Below are positions 27,606 through 38,053 of a stretch of DNA of 64,000 nucleotides, piece by piece (the first letter of the stretch is position 1; each line of letters begins with the position of its first letter). The DNA is from Wolbachia endosymbiont of Folsomia candida (lineage in GTDB: Bacteria > Pseudomonadota > Alphaproteobacteria > Rickettsiales > Anaplasmataceae), in contig NZ_CP015510.2 in the NCBI RefSeq assembly GCF_001931755.2, positions 124,001-188,000 on the forward strand, written 5' to 3'. Under the pieces are notes generated by a model. It worked only from the letters and a program-made list of their open reading frames with translations. It was not told the DNA's origin and made no database searches. The position numbers and the translations under genes were made by a program.

Positions 27606-28802
27606 GTGAAAAAGGTTTCAGTTTTAGGGTCCACAGGAAGTATAGGGAAAAAAACTGTAGAGTTATTATCAAAGAGGAAGAAAGAATACCAAGTTGAGGC
27701 GTTGAGTGCTCACTCGAATTTTGCTCTACTGGCGAGCCAAGCAAAGCTGCTGGGTGCAAAGTATGTTGCTATCTCAGATGAAAGGTTCTACAAAGACCTC
27801 AAAGAAAATTTACTGGGTACAAATATCAAAATAGAAGTAGGTAGTGAAGGTTTGGCAAACATTGCTTCTCTACCTGTTGACCTTTCAGTTGTTGCAATAG
27901 TGGGAATCGCGGGCCTTGAACCAGTTATGCAAATTATAGAAAGTGGCACTAGGGTTATCGCACTGGCAAATAAAGAAAGCATTGTTTGTGGTGGAGAATT
28001 ATTACTGAAAAAAGCAAAAGAGAAAAACGTACAAATAATTCCTATTGACTCTGAACACAATGCAATTTTTCAAGTTTTGCAAAATGACAGCAAATGCATA
28101 GAGAAAGTTATACTTACTGCTTCTGGTGGACCATTTTTAAATTATAACCTTGAGCAATTAAGAAATGTCACAGTAAACGAGGCGCTTGCTCATCCAACTT
28201 GGAAGATGGGAAAAAAAATTTCAGTTGATAGTGCAACAATGATGAATAAAGCGCTGGAAATAATAGAAGCGCATAACTTGTTTAACATCAGCCCAAATAA
28301 AATTGAAGCGGTAATACATCCTGAATCGATAGTGCATGGAATGGTGGTTTATAATGATGGTTTTAACTTTGCTGTGCTTGCAGAAACTGACATGGCAATT
28401 CCAATATCGTACGCCTTGTCTTGGCCTGAGAGATCTATTTCAAACTATAAATTAGATTTAACAAAGCACAAAAAACTTACTTTTCATGAGCCAGATTATG
28501 CGCTTTTTCCTGCGCTAAGTCTTAGTATGGAAGTGCTAAATTCTTCTGCACCACACACAAATAGTATAGTGCTCAATGCTGCAAATGAAATAGCTGTAAA
28601 TGCGTTTTTAAAATCACAAATAAGCTTTTTAGGGATAGTAGAAGTAGTAAGGTCAACAATAGAAAGTTTTGATAATCATAGGTGTATTAACTCGCTATCT
28701 GATGTAATGAATATTGATTGTGAAAGTCGTGCTATTGCTCATTCAGCTATATTAAAAGCTTCAACTGGTCAGGATGGATATACTAACCTTGTCAGCATAT
28801 AA
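27606..28802 (+). CDS. dxr: 1-deoxy-D-xylulose 5-phosphate reductoisomerase
   Basis: Second enzyme of the MEP isoprenoid pathway, making 2-C-methyl-D-erythritol 4-phosphate with NADPH. The NADPH motif VLGSTGSIG is at the N-terminus, and ANKESIVCGG, IIPIDSEHNAIFQ (metal ligands) and HPTWKMGKKISVDSATMMNK follow. I choose the GTG at 27606 because the protein then starts MKKVSVLGSTGSIG as usual. A TTG 15 bases upstream is possible. Its 3' end overlaps the convergent ygfZ by 42 bases. Confidence 0.93.
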   Translation: MKKVSVLGSTGSIGKKTVELLSKRKKEYQVEALSAHSNFALLASQAKLLGAKYVAISDERFYKDLKENLLGTNIKIEVGSEGLANIASLPVDLSVVAIVGIAGLEPVMQIIESGTRVIALANKESIVCGGELLLKKAKEKNVQIIPIDSEHNAIFQVLQNDSKCIEKVILTASGGPFLNYNLEQLRNVTVNEALAHPTWKMGKKISVDSATMMNKALEIIEAHNLFNISPNKIEAVIHPESIVHGMVVYNDGFNFAVLAETDMAIPISYALSWPERSISNYKLDLTKHKKLTFHEPDYALFPALSLSMEVLNSSAPHTNSIVLNAANEIAVNAFLKSQISFLGIVEVVRSTIESFDNHRCINSLSDVMNIDCESRAIAHSAILKASTGQDGYTNLVSI

Positions 28803-29555
28803 ATTTGCATGATCTTTTGCCGTATTGAGGAGTGCAAGCCCAATATTATTTATGCTAGAGCGCAGTTCTCCTATTTCTTCATTATCAATATTTACTACTT
28901 TGGTGCCAATATTCGGAAGTGCATTATCTCCACTCACAAGGTAAAGTTTTCTTCTCAATATCTCCTGCCTGCTCATTCGGTTCACAACTTCCTGACCTAT
29001 ATAACACCCCTTGTTAAAGCTTATACCATTTACCTTGTCGATTAAATATTGCAGTGGAAACGACGAATTTTGCACCATATCTTTTGGCCCATCTGGAATG
29101 AGGTTTTGAATTCTAGTCAGTTCATACTCAGCAAAACTTCCAATCGGTTCTTTTATTTCATCCTTATATACAATCCTCGTTCCAAGTGATGTGTGCCTCG
29201 GGTCTTGGAAAATGATTTCACTACATTCTGTTAATTCGCTATTAAAAAGAACTCCAACTTTATAAGATGTGCTAATGTCTTTAATTCTTACTTTTAGATA
29301 AGTTTTAAGCAAATCCAGTTTTTCGATTATTTGTTGCAAATGTATCTTGTCACATTCTAAGAGAATATATTTACCATGTTCAACAAGAAAAAAATCGTAT
29401 AAATATTTTCCCTGAGGGTTAAGTAATAAAGAATAGATAGCCTTTTGATCGTTTAACTTGCTAATATCATTTGTAATAATACCTTGCAGAAAATTCCTTG
29501 TATCTGGCCCGTGTAATGCTATTACACCGCGATTCAGTAATGGTATATAACTCAT
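28761..29555 (-). CDS. ygfZ: Folate-binding protein YgfZ
   Basis: 264-residue member of the GcvT-like YgfZ/IBA57 family, which helps repair or assemble some 4Fe-4S enzymes using tetrahydrofolate. The signature KGCYIGQEVVNRM contains the essential Cys. The N-terminus (LNRGVIALHGPDTRNFLQGIITND) is also typical. It is convergent with dxr, and the last 42 bases overlap. Confidence 0.9.
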   Translation of the reverse strand: MSYIPLLNRGVIALHGPDTRNFLQGIITNDISKLNDQKAIYSLLLNPQGKYLYDFFLVEHGKYILLECDKIHLQQIIEKLDLLKTYLKVRIKDISTSYKVGVLFNSELTECSEIIFQDPRHTSLGTRIVYKDEIKEPIGSFAEYELTRIQNLIPDGPKDMVQNSSFPLQYLIDKVNGISFNKGCYIGQEVVNRMSRQEILRRKLYLVSGDNALPNIGTKVVNIDNEEIGELRSSINNIGLALLNTAKDHANLYADKVSISILTS

Positions 29556-29632
29556 AAATTTTTATCAATAAATCTAAATATAACATTAGACACTTTTCAA
29601 AGCTAATTTTCGTCTTCTAGTATTTTGCAGCC

Positions 29633-29660
29633 CTTGAAATCTAGTTTACAAGTATATATA
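29633..29660 (+). promoter_or_regulatory. Possible heat-shock promoter of groESL
   Basis: CTTGAAA at 29633-29639 equals the sigma-32 -35 consensus. The expected -10 region about 14 bases on is AT-rich (TATATATA) rather than CCCCAT, so the match is partial. No CIRCE operator was seen before groES. Confidence 0.35.
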
Positions 29661-29697
29661 TAGACTAATAAGTTAATTTGTTGATGAGGAAAAACAA

Positions 29698-29988
29698 ATG
29701 TCAAATATAAATTTAAATGTGCTCGATGATAGCGTGCTGATCAAGCCTATCAGTGAAGAAAAACAAGGTGGAATTATGTTACCATCAAGCGCTGAGAAAA
29801 AACCTGTAAAAGGTGAAGTTATCGCAACTGGTGAAGGTTCGCGTAATTCAAATGGAGAACGTGCAGCTTTAACTGTGAAACTTGGTGATAAAGTATTTTA
29901 TCGTCAGTGGGCTGGAACAGAAATAGAACACAACGATGAGAAACTCATTGTAATGAAGGAGTCTGATATACTTGCTATCATCAAGTAA
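29698..29988 (+). CDS. groES: Co-chaperonin GroES
   Basis: 96 residues, normal for the family. It forms the heptameric lid of the GroEL folding chamber. The N-terminal strand [12 protein letters not shown], the mobile loop [12 protein letters not shown] and the C-terminal KESDILAII are recognisable. A GATGAGGA ribosome binding site precedes the ATG. groEL follows after 97 bases. Confidence 0.97.
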   Translation: MSNINLNVLDDSVLIKPISEEKQGGIMLPSSAEKKPVKGEVIATGEGSRNSNGERAALTVKLGDKVFYRQWAGTEIEHNDEKLIVMKESDILAIIK

Positions 29989-30085
29989 GGGACTTTATTT
30001 TTACTAAATTAAAACAAAGCACAATAAGTGCATTGTAGACAGTTTATTATAATTTTATTAATTTTTTATTAAAAGAGGTATATAG

Positions 30086-31738
30086 ATGACTACTAATATG
30101 GTGATATCAGGTGAGCAATTTCACAGAGCTATTCTTGAAACTGCAGGACAATTTTCTTCAATAGCAGGAACAACTTTAGGCGCGAAGGGTCTAAATATAG
30201 GAGTTGATCAGGCTTATGGTCCGTTAAAGATCACAAAAGATGGTTATAATGTATTAAAAAGTCTAAAGCCGGAAAACCCGACATCTGCTGCTCTGATGAG
30301 CATGTTTATTAAAAGTACTTCTGAGTGTAATGATAAAGTTGGCGATGGTACAACAACATGCTCTATATTAGCTGGTAAAATGGTAGAAGAGGCTTATAGG
30401 CCTATTTCTGCTGGTGTTAACAGAATTGCTATTAAAAATGGCATATTGAAGGCAAAAGAAGAGGTATTGAAACAAATAAAATCTATGTCACGTACAGTGT
30501 CTTTAGATAAGTTAGATGAGTTGGGGCAAATTGCTACAATTTCTGCTAATGGTGATAAAGATATAGGTAATAGTATTGCTGATGCTGTTAAAAAAGTTGG
30601 AAAAGAAGGGGTGATTACTGTTGAAGAGAGTAAAGGTTCAAAAGAGTTAGAAGTTGAGCTTACTACTGGTATGCAGTTTGATCGTGGTTATCTTTCTCCG
30701 TACTTTATTACAAATAATGAAAAAATGATAGTGGAACTCGATAGTCCATATCTCTTAATTACAGAGAAAAAACTAAATATAATACAACCATTACTTCCTA
30801 TCCTTGAGGCGGTTGTTAAGTCTGGTAGACCTCTACTCATTATTGCAGAGGATATCGAAGGTGAAGCATTAAGCACTTTGGTTATTAACAAGTTGCGCGG
30901 TGGTTTAAAAATTGCTGCTGTAAAAGCTCCAGGTTTTGGTGACAGAAGAAAAGAAATACTTGAGGATATAGCAACTTTAACTGGCGCTAAGTATGTCATA
31001 AAAGACGAACTTGGGATCAAGATGGAAGATTTAACGCTTGAAGATCTTGGTACTGCAAAAAATGTTAAAATCACTAAGGATAACACTACAATTGTTAGTG
31101 AGAATAGTGACTCTGACGCAGTGAAAGCTAGAATCGAGCAAATTAAATCTCAAATTGACGCTTCAACTTCTGACTATGATAAAGAAAAGCTAAGAGAACG
31201 TTTAGCGAAATTATCAGGTGGCGTTGCAGTGTTAAAAGTTGGTGGAGCAACTGAAGTAGAAGTTAAAGAACGTAGAGATAGGGTTGAGGATGCGCTGCAT
31301 GCAACAAGAGCTGCAATTGAAGAAGGTATAGTTCCAGGTGGCGGAGTTGCGCTTCTTTATGCTTCATCTGTTCTTGAAAAATTAAAGGGTGGAAGTGATG
31401 AAGAACAAATAGGGATAAACATTGTCAAGAAAGTTCTAAGTGCTCCAATTAGAAAAATAGTTGAGAATGCAGGGTTAGAATCTGCTGTTGTAGTTGATCA
31501 TTTATTAAAACAAAATGATCAAGAGCTGATTTATAACGTTGAAACTATGAACTATGCTAATGCATTTGCAGCTGGTGTAATTGATCCAGCAAAAGTAGCA
31601 CGTGTTGCTTTTGAAACGGCGTTATCTATTGCAATTATGCTCATTACCACTGAAGCTATTATAGTTAATGTTCCAAGCAAAGATGATAACGCTTCTCCTA
31701 TGGGAGGCGGTGGAATGGGCGGTATGGGCGGATTCTAA
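30086..31738 (+). CDS. groEL: Chaperonin GroEL
   Basis: 550-residue chaperonin ATPase. The nucleotide motif [12 protein letters not shown], the apical substrate region, and the C-terminal [12 protein letters not shown] tail are present. One difference near the N-terminus is [24 protein letters not shown], where the usual LGPKGRNV and GAPTITKDG segments are altered, as often seen in Rickettsiales. It is transcribed with groES and ends before a hairpin at 31755. Confidence 0.97.
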   Translation: MTTNMVISGEQFHRAILETAGQFSSIAGTTLGAKGLNIGVDQAYGPLKITKDGYNVLKSLKPENPTSAALMSMFIKSTSECNDKVGDGTTTCSILAGKMVEEAYRPISAGVNRIAIKNGILKAKEEVLKQIKSMSRTVSLDKLDELGQIATISANGDKDIGNSIADAVKKVGKEGVITVEESKGSKELEVELTTGMQFDRGYLSPYFITNNEKMIVELDSPYLLITEKKLNIIQPLLPILEAVVKSGRPLLIIAEDIEGEALSTLVINKLRGGLKIAAVKAPGFGDRRKEILEDIATLTGAKYVIKDELGIKMEDLTLEDLGTAKNVKITKDNTTIVSENSDSDAVKARIEQIKSQIDASTSDYDKEKLRERLAKLSGGVAVLKVGGATEVEVKERRDRVEDALHATRAAIEEGIVPGGGVALLYASSVLEKLKGGSDEEQIGINIVKKVLSAPIRKIVENAGLESAVVVDHLLKQNDQELIYNVETMNYANAFAAGVIDPAKVARVAFETALSIAIMLITTEAIIVNVPSKDDNASPMGGGGMGGMGGF

Positions 31739-31754
31739 TATACAGAAGCTATTT

Positions 31755-31776
31755 GGAGCAACTGTTGTGTTGCTCC
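31755..31776 (+). terminator. Hairpin after groEL
   Basis: GGAGCAAC and GTTGCTCC pair around a six-base loop, starting 16 bases after the groEL stop. The following bases hold only a short T-run, so it is a probable but weak intrinsic terminator. Confidence 0.55.
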
Positions 31777-31802
31777 GATGTTTCCATTCCAGTGTTACGC
31801 AT

Positions 31803-32210
31803 ACAACTGTACAAACATTGCAATTTTAAGGAAGAAGTACAAAAAATGGTGTCATGCAAGTAGCATTACATACAACTGTACGAACATCCCGTAAAGCGAT
31901 AGGACTGGTATTAAGTATCAACTAAGGGTGTCATCCCTGTGCCCAGACACTGGGATCCAGTAAATTTATTCATTATATATGAAAAACTATTATATTTATA
32001 TAATTGCAAGTGAGCGTAATGGTACTTTATATGCTGGTATAACATCAAATTTAATTAAGCGAATTTGGCAAATTGATTTAATTGAAGAAGAAAACCCAGA
32101 TTGGAAAGGTTTATATGATGAAATTATTAAGTAAGAAGACTAGATTCCAGTGTCATGCACTGGAATGACAACACGATTATACGCGTTAAACTAGAAGTTC
32201 GTACAGTTGT
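31803..32210. mobile_element. Degenerate MITE with IS4-type ends
   Basis: The left end ACAACTGTACAAACAT and right end AGAAGTTCGTACAGTTGT are inverted and match the ends of the IS4-type element at 60026-61227. The flanks GTGTTACGCAT (31792-31802) and ATGTCACGCAT (32211-32221) agree at 9 of 11 bases and look like an 11-bp target duplication inside a palindrome. A second left-end copy lies at 31872. The interior holds a palindrome (31929-31960), a GIY-YIG relic and another palindrome (32143-32170). Together these fill the 558-base gap after groEL. Confidence 0.7.
31979..32134 (+). pseudogene. GIY-YIG endonuclease gene with an in-frame internal deletion
   Basis: 51 codons starting MKNYYIYIIASERNGTLYAG and running through ITSNLIKRIW, then jumping to DLIEEENPDWKGLYDEIIK, the family C-terminus. 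About 40 central residues, including the region of the catalytic Glu, are missing, so it cannot be an active nuclease. It is the only copy here in which the GIY and YIG strands are in one frame. It is bordered by palindromes on both sides. Confidence 0.8.
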
Positions 32211-32296
32211 ATGTCACGCATTGGGATGACAACAGTATGGAAGCTGGGGTGACAATTACTTATTTAAAAAAAATCGCTTGGTTTTTCTAGTAAATC

Positions 32297-32581
32297 TTAT
32301 TTACTGCTACCAGGTTGTCTATTTCTTTCTTTTACTTGCTTGATAGTGTGTTCTGATAATTGTGAGAGAGGTTCTTCTAAAGCTTTGTTATTTTCCTGAA
32401 ATAAACTCTGTTGTATATCAGGTCTATCATTCATACTGCTTTCAATAACATAATTTAATTGTAGCATTGCTGATTTTGCAATTTCTAACCCTCGACGCTC
32501 AGGACCTCCTGCACCTAATATATTTTTTTCAAACCATGCAAGTATTTCTGCCATTTTTTGTTGAAAGTTATCCCCTACCAT
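32297..32581 (-). CDS. Small protein of unknown function
   Basis: Unrecognised 94-residue hydrophilic, mainly helical protein with no membrane segment. The N-terminus (MVGDNFQQKMAEILAWFEKN) is amphipathic, and the C-terminus is Gln/Glu-rich. It lies on the same strand as rnpA, 86 bases away. The sequence looks like a real protein but no family is suggested. Confidence 0.5.
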   Translation of the reverse strand: MVGDNFQQKMAEILAWFEKNILGAGGPERRGLEIAKSAMLQLNYVIESSMNDRPDIQQSLFQENNKALEEPLSQLSEHTIKQVKERNRQPGSSK

Positions 32582-32667
32582 TAAACACCTATTAACTTTA
32601 TTTTAAATAATTTTATTCATACTATCATTAAAAAAGTAATTGTAAATACTTTAATTGAGGTTTTTTC

Positions 32668-32967
32668 TTATTTTATTCTTTTTAAGCAAATAGTTAGATC
32701 TTTCTGTAAATTTTGATAACTTGCTTGCATAATATTTTTATTAGTTAATATTATGTAGTAGTGTCCTACATTGCTTGGATTTAAAATGCTAGTTTTAGCA
32801 AGCACTCGTAACCGTCTTTTGATTTTATTTCTTTTATTTGCTTTTCCTGTTTTTTTACTGACGGCGAGGCCTACTCTAACGGTGTGGATGTGTTTTTCAG
32901 GTTCTCTTTCCTTTATAGCGTATAACGATATATAAAGCCCACGATAAAAAAGACTTTTAGATATCAA
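32668..32967 (-). CDS. rnpA: Ribonuclease P protein component
   Basis: Protein subunit that helps RNase P RNA cleave tRNA 5' leaders. The signature RNKIKRRLR in KANKRNKIKRRLRVLAK is clear, with VRVGLAVSKKTGKA before it. The first usable start in the frame is a TTG at 32967. However, the frame stays open for 15 more codons upstream, and these encode KKDFSFAFKNR, which fits the conserved N-terminus. The real start may therefore be non-canonical, for example ATC at 33012. It follows rpmH, as in most bacteria. Confidence 0.88.
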   Translation of the reverse strand: MISKSLFYRGLYISLYAIKEREPEKHIHTVRVGLAVSKKTGKANKRNKIKRRLRVLAKTSILNPSNVGHYYIILTNKNIMQASYQNLQKDLTICLKRIK

Positions 32968-33019
32968 CCTATTTTTGAAAGCAAAGGAAAAATCTTTTTT
33001 TTTATGCTCGATAGTTTAA

Positions 33020-33154
33020 CTATGCGCATAATTTCTTACATCCGAGTGAGCGGCGCCTGTTGAGGATGTTTCTTCCAGCTCTTGTTGCCATACGTGAACG
33101 AAAGCCATGCCTGCGCTTTCTTATTAAATTTTTTGGTTGAAATGTTCTCTTCAT
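33020..33154 (-). CDS. rpmH: 50S ribosomal protein L34
   Basis: 44-residue basic protein starting [18 protein letters not shown] and containing [16 protein letters not shown], an unmistakable L34. It is short and easily missed. It lies directly upstream of rnpA on the minus strand, the standard pairing. dnaA is not adjacent here. Confidence 0.97.
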   Translation of the reverse strand: MKRTFQPKNLIRKRRHGFRSRMATRAGRNILNRRRSLGCKKLCA

Positions 33155-33272
33155 TGTTCTTATATTATATATAATTACTTATTTTAGATTATTTTACTTC
33201 ATTGTCAAATAATGCTTAAATGTTATTGTAAAGTAGAATTACTAATATATTAAAAATGAGTTTATATCAAGC

Positions 33273-34220
33273 GTGATAACAGCCTTATTCATATTTGCAT
33301 TATTTTTTTTGGTGTTTGCTTTTATCTTTAAAAGTAAAAGGAATAAGATAATAAAGCTTTCACTATTTATTGCTTTAGCTATATCATTCCTTATCACTTT
33401 ATTTATAATGCTATCCATTTTTACTCAATCTATTGGTTTTTTTAACAAAGTGTCTCTTTCAGAGTTCTTGTTTTGCCTGAAATGGAGCCATAACGCAGTA
33501 ATCATCAATGAAGAAAAGATAGGATGTTTTGGTATAGCTCCGCTTTTAGTTGGTACGTTGCTCATAACCATTGTAGCGATGATAGTTGTTATTCCGCTTG
33601 GTTTATTTTCTGCAATATATATTAGTGAATATGCCAGTGAGAAAGTGCGTTATGTTGTTAACACAGCTTTGCAGGTTTTATCGGCTATTCCTACAGTTGT
33701 ATATGGATATTTCTCGGTTGTTTTTCTGTCTTCTTTTATCAAACAGATAGCAAATTTATTTGGTTTGAGTATACATTCAGAGAGTGCATTGGTTGCTGGG
33801 CTCGCAATTGGAATAATGATTCTTCCTTTTATTATTTCATTACTTGAAGATGCAATAAGGTCTGTACCAAAAAGCTTGCGTTATGGCTTTATGGCGCTTG
33901 GAGCAACTCCAGCGGAAACTATATGGCATATAACAATACCATATGCAATGCCTACAATTTTAAGTGCAATTTTATTATCAATTTCAAGGGTGATAGGTGA
34001 AACAATGATTGTATTAATGGCTGTTGGTATCAACGCAAATTTGACTTTTAATCCTCTTCATTCAGTGACTACCATCACTGTGCAAATTGCTACACTACTC
34101 ACTGGAGATCAGGACTTCAGTAGTGTGCAAACTCTTGCTGCTTATGCGCTTAGTTTAGTGCTCTTTATTATTACTTGGTTGCTCAATGCATTTGCACTGT
34201 TTATAATAAAGCGTAACTAG
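33273..34220 (+). CDS. pstC: Phosphate ABC transporter permease
   Basis: 315-residue inner-membrane permease with about six to eight helices. The family sequences SQSIGFF, GIAPLLVGTLLIT and IPLGLFSAIYISEYAS are present. The ABC-permease EAA-type loop reads GFMALGATPAETIWHITIP, followed by SRVIGETMIVLMA. These fit PstC better than PstA. It would import phosphate with PstA, PstB and PstS, none of which is adjacent. The start is GTG. It lies divergent from rpmH. Confidence 0.85.
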   Translation: MITALFIFALFFLVFAFIFKSKRNKIIKLSLFIALAISFLITLFIMLSIFTQSIGFFNKVSLSEFLFCLKWSHNAVIINEEKIGCFGIAPLLVGTLLITIVAMIVVIPLGLFSAIYISEYASEKVRYVVNTALQVLSAIPTVVYGYFSVVFLSSFIKQIANLFGLSIHSESALVAGLAIGIMILPFIISLLEDAIRSVPKSLRYGFMALGATPAETIWHITIPYAMPTILSAILLSISRVIGETMIVLMAVGINANLTFNPLHSVTTITVQIATLLTGDQDFSSVQTLAAYALSLVLFIITWLLNAFALFIIKRN

Positions 34221-34232
34221 CAAACGTTTTAA

Positions 34233-35744
<1,512 letters not shown>

Positions 35745-35749
35745 AGATT

Positions 35750-36091
35750 ATGGATACTTTTAAAGTACAGTTTTTTTCTCCTGATAATCAAATTCAATTC
35801 GGTGATGTAGTTTCTCTTACACTGAGTGGACTAGAGGGGGAATTTATGATTTTAGCTAATCACGCTCCTTATTTAATTTATATATTGCCTGGTATAGTGA
35901 CTGTTAAGATAAATAATCAACAAGAAGAAAAAATTGTAATTGATAATGGTATATTAGAAGTTGCAGATAATAATTGTAGCATTATAGCGAGTCATGTTCA
36001 TATTTTTGATAATTTGACTCATGATGAGAAGTCATTCAAAGATAAAAGGGCTAATATATATTTGAGTTATCTTGATGGCAAATCTCTCTAG
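35750..36091 (+). CDS. atpC: ATP synthase subunit epsilon
   Basis: 113 residues covering the N-terminal beta sandwich (KVQFFSPDNQIQFGDV, EFMILANHAPYLIYILPG) and only a short helical end. The usual subunit is about 130-140 residues with a two-helix inhibitory tail, so the regulatory domain is shortened. It follows atpD after five bases. A palindromic repeat cluster begins 37 bases after its stop. Confidence 0.88.
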   Translation: MDTFKVQFFSPDNQIQFGDVVSLTLSGLEGEFMILANHAPYLIYILPGIVTVKINNQQEEKIVIDNGILEVADNNCSIIASHVHIFDNLTHDEKSFKDKRANIYLSYLDGKSL

Positions 36092-36127
36092 GTGCTCTTT
36101 TTTTGTTATCCGTGTAGTCCGACTTTT

Positions 36128-36518
36128 GTCATCCCAGTGCGTGACACTGGGATCCAGAAATTTTGACAACTGGATCCTATGGTCGAGTCCACTACTATAT
36201 GAACGTTGTACCTTTGAAGGCGAAAGTACAAAAAATGGTGTCATCCCAGTGCGTGACACTGGGATCTATCTTATTTTCATCATGGGCATTATTTTAACAT
36301 ACGCTCCTACAATCTGTTGTCCGTTGTATAATTTTCAAATATTTTTATATCTAGATCCCAGTGTCACGCACTGGGATGACAAGAGGAGGTGGTACTGGAA
36401 TGACATCTTGCCTTACTGAACGTTCGTATAGTTATGTACTTGGCCATAGGTCGATTATCACTTCCTTGTTATCCAAGTGCTCATCTTTGTCATCCCAGTG
36501 CGTGACACTGGGATCTAG
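36128..36518. repeat. Repeat cluster between atpC and the transaldolase gene
   Basis: Four palindromes of the common family (36128-36157, 36240-36267, 36354-36380, 36489-36518) fill this 507-base gap. A degenerate IS-left-end sequence TATATGAACGTTGTA lies near 36200, and a partial second-type palindrome (GGATCCTATGGTCGAGTC) near 36173. The block 36200-36380 resembles 10469-10650. No gene is evident; short open frames here are translated repeats. Confidence 0.88.
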
Positions 36519-36598
36519 AAATTTTGACAATTGGATTTTATGGTCAAGCTATGGGATGACAAGATTTTACAAAAATAATTTTTTAATAGGATAATAAT

Positions 36599-37240
36599 AT
36601 GGAAATTTTTCTTGATAGTGTTGATTTAAAGGAAATTGAAGAGTTAAAAGATTTTATTGACGGGATAACAACCAATCCTTCATTAATAGCAAAATCTGGA
36701 CGCAAGGATCAATATAAAGGTTTGGTGTCTGAAATATGCTCTATTATAGATGGGCCTGTAAGCGTTGAAGTGGTTGCCGATAATCATGAAGAGATGATAA
36801 AGCAAGGGCTAAATCTAGCAAAAATTTCTAATAATATTGTAGTAAAATTACCACTTACACATGAAGGATTAATTTCTTGTAAAAAGTTGTTGACAGAGCA
36901 TAACGTGCATGCTAATATCACATTATGTTTTTCTCCTGGACAAGCACTGCTCGCCGCTAAGGCCGGTGCTTGTTTTATTTCCCCCTTTGTTGGTCGTTTA
37001 GATGACATCAGTTATGATGGATTGTCTCTCATTGAGGATATATGCACTATATATTCTAACTACGATTTTGATACTAAAATTCTTGTTGCGTCGGTAAGAA
37101 GCCCAGCACATGTTGTGGAAGCTGCAAGGCTCGGAGCTGATTCAATTACTGTGTCAGCAAAAATACTAAGACAATTAATTCACCATCCACTGACTGATCA
37201 GGGACTTGCGATATTTGAAAAGGACTGGAATGCAAAATAA
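36599..37240 (+). CDS. Transaldolase / fructose-6-phosphate aldolase family
   Basis: 213-residue small-type transaldolase. The motif DGITTNPSLIAKSG lies near the N-terminus, the Schiff-base lysine is Lys83 in NIVVKLPLT, and ASVRSPAHVVEAARLGAD and HPLTDQGLAIFEKDW complete the barrel. It would work in the non-oxidative pentose phosphate pathway. Whether its true activity is transaldolase (tal) or fructose-6-phosphate aldolase (fsa) cannot be told from sequence alone. Confidence 0.9.
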   Translation: MEIFLDSVDLKEIEELKDFIDGITTNPSLIAKSGRKDQYKGLVSEICSIIDGPVSVEVVADNHEEMIKQGLNLAKISNNIVVKLPLTHEGLISCKKLLTEHNVHANITLCFSPGQALLAAKAGACFISPFVGRLDDISYDGLSLIEDICTIYSNYDFDTKILVASVRSPAHVVEAARLGADSITVSAKILRQLIHHPLTDQGLAIFEKDWNAK

Positions 37241-37252
37241 GGCCAGATAAAA

Positions 37253-37849
37253 TTATACCTGGCGGCTTTCTGCTTGAAGATTTTGCGCTGGAGAGAATTT
37301 TTCAACACCAGTGATACAAAGTTTAGTTGCACATTCTACTATACGAACCGCTGTTTCATCGAATATTTCATTTATAGATTTACTTTTTTCTTCATTATGA
37401 ATAGGTGCACTTCCTTGTTCTAGGTATATAAATCCGTCTTTTTCACTTGACTTGAGAGGTTGATCTTTTTTTGCAGCTTCTTTTTCCTCAGATTTTGTAT
37501 ATTCATGTAAAACAAGAGCAGTAAAAGCAGCGCATACAGCAATTAATCCTGTTTTTGCCATTATTAATAATGATAATGCGCCTATAAATACAGATGTTAG
37601 TCCAATAGCAATATTTATTATTTTATCTCGTATGGAATGATTTTTATTAGTTTCACTTTGCTCTAAAGTATTTAGCAGTACTTTCAGAGTAACTTTAAAA
37701 GCTATTATTCCAACTGAGAGCATAGCTAACCCTATTGCTACTTTAGCTAGAATAAAAATTGATGGCAGGGACATCACAACAAATAATGCAGCAGCTCCTA
37801 TTAACAACTTATTATTTACTTTGTTATGTTGAGCTGTATTTGAATGCAT
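37253..37849 (-). CDS. Multi-pass membrane protein of unknown function
   Basis: 198 residues. The first 120 hold four hydrophobic helices (about 13-32, 34-55, 75-95, 97-115). The rest is hydrophilic, with a Lys/Glu-rich stretch (TKSEEKEAAKKDQPLKSSEK) and an ordinary C-terminus. I do not recognise the family. It converges with the transaldolase gene 12 bases away. The arrangement of two helical hairpins plus a cytoplasmic tail resembles other lineage-specific proteins in the window, without visible homology. Confidence 0.6.
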   Translation of the reverse strand: MHSNTAQHNKVNNKLLIGAAALFVVMSLPSIFILAKVAIGLAMLSVGIIAFKVTLKVLLNTLEQSETNKNHSIRDKIINIAIGLTSVFIGALSLLIMAKTGLIAVCAAFTALVLHEYTKSEEKEAAKKDQPLKSSEKDGFIYLEQGSAPIHNEEKSKSINEIFDETAVRIVECATKLCITGVEKFSPAQNLQAESRQV

Positions 37850-38053
37850 AAAAACCCTATAATTTCACAATAATATTATGCTTAATATAAAATGTGCAAA
37901 TAGTCAATAGATATGTTCTACATCAGAGAGGTGCTTAAAAAAGTTTTCGTATGCTATTTTCTGTTGCTTCATGATTAAATTTGGAATTTTTTGTGAAGAG
38001 GTTGCGATTTTACAAAGTGGTGAATTCTTTTTTGATAGATCGGTATCTGATGA

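Noticed and set aside
29556-29697. CIRCE operator upstream of groES
   Set aside because: The inverted repeat TTAGCACTC-N9-GAGTGCTAA is absent; only a sigma-32-like -35 was found.
36032-36594. Several open frames of 75-115 codons reading SVTHWDDK or MSRTGMT
   Set aside because: They are translations of palindromic repeats on both strands. The same peptides recur at other repeat clusters, and there is no protein-like sequence between them.
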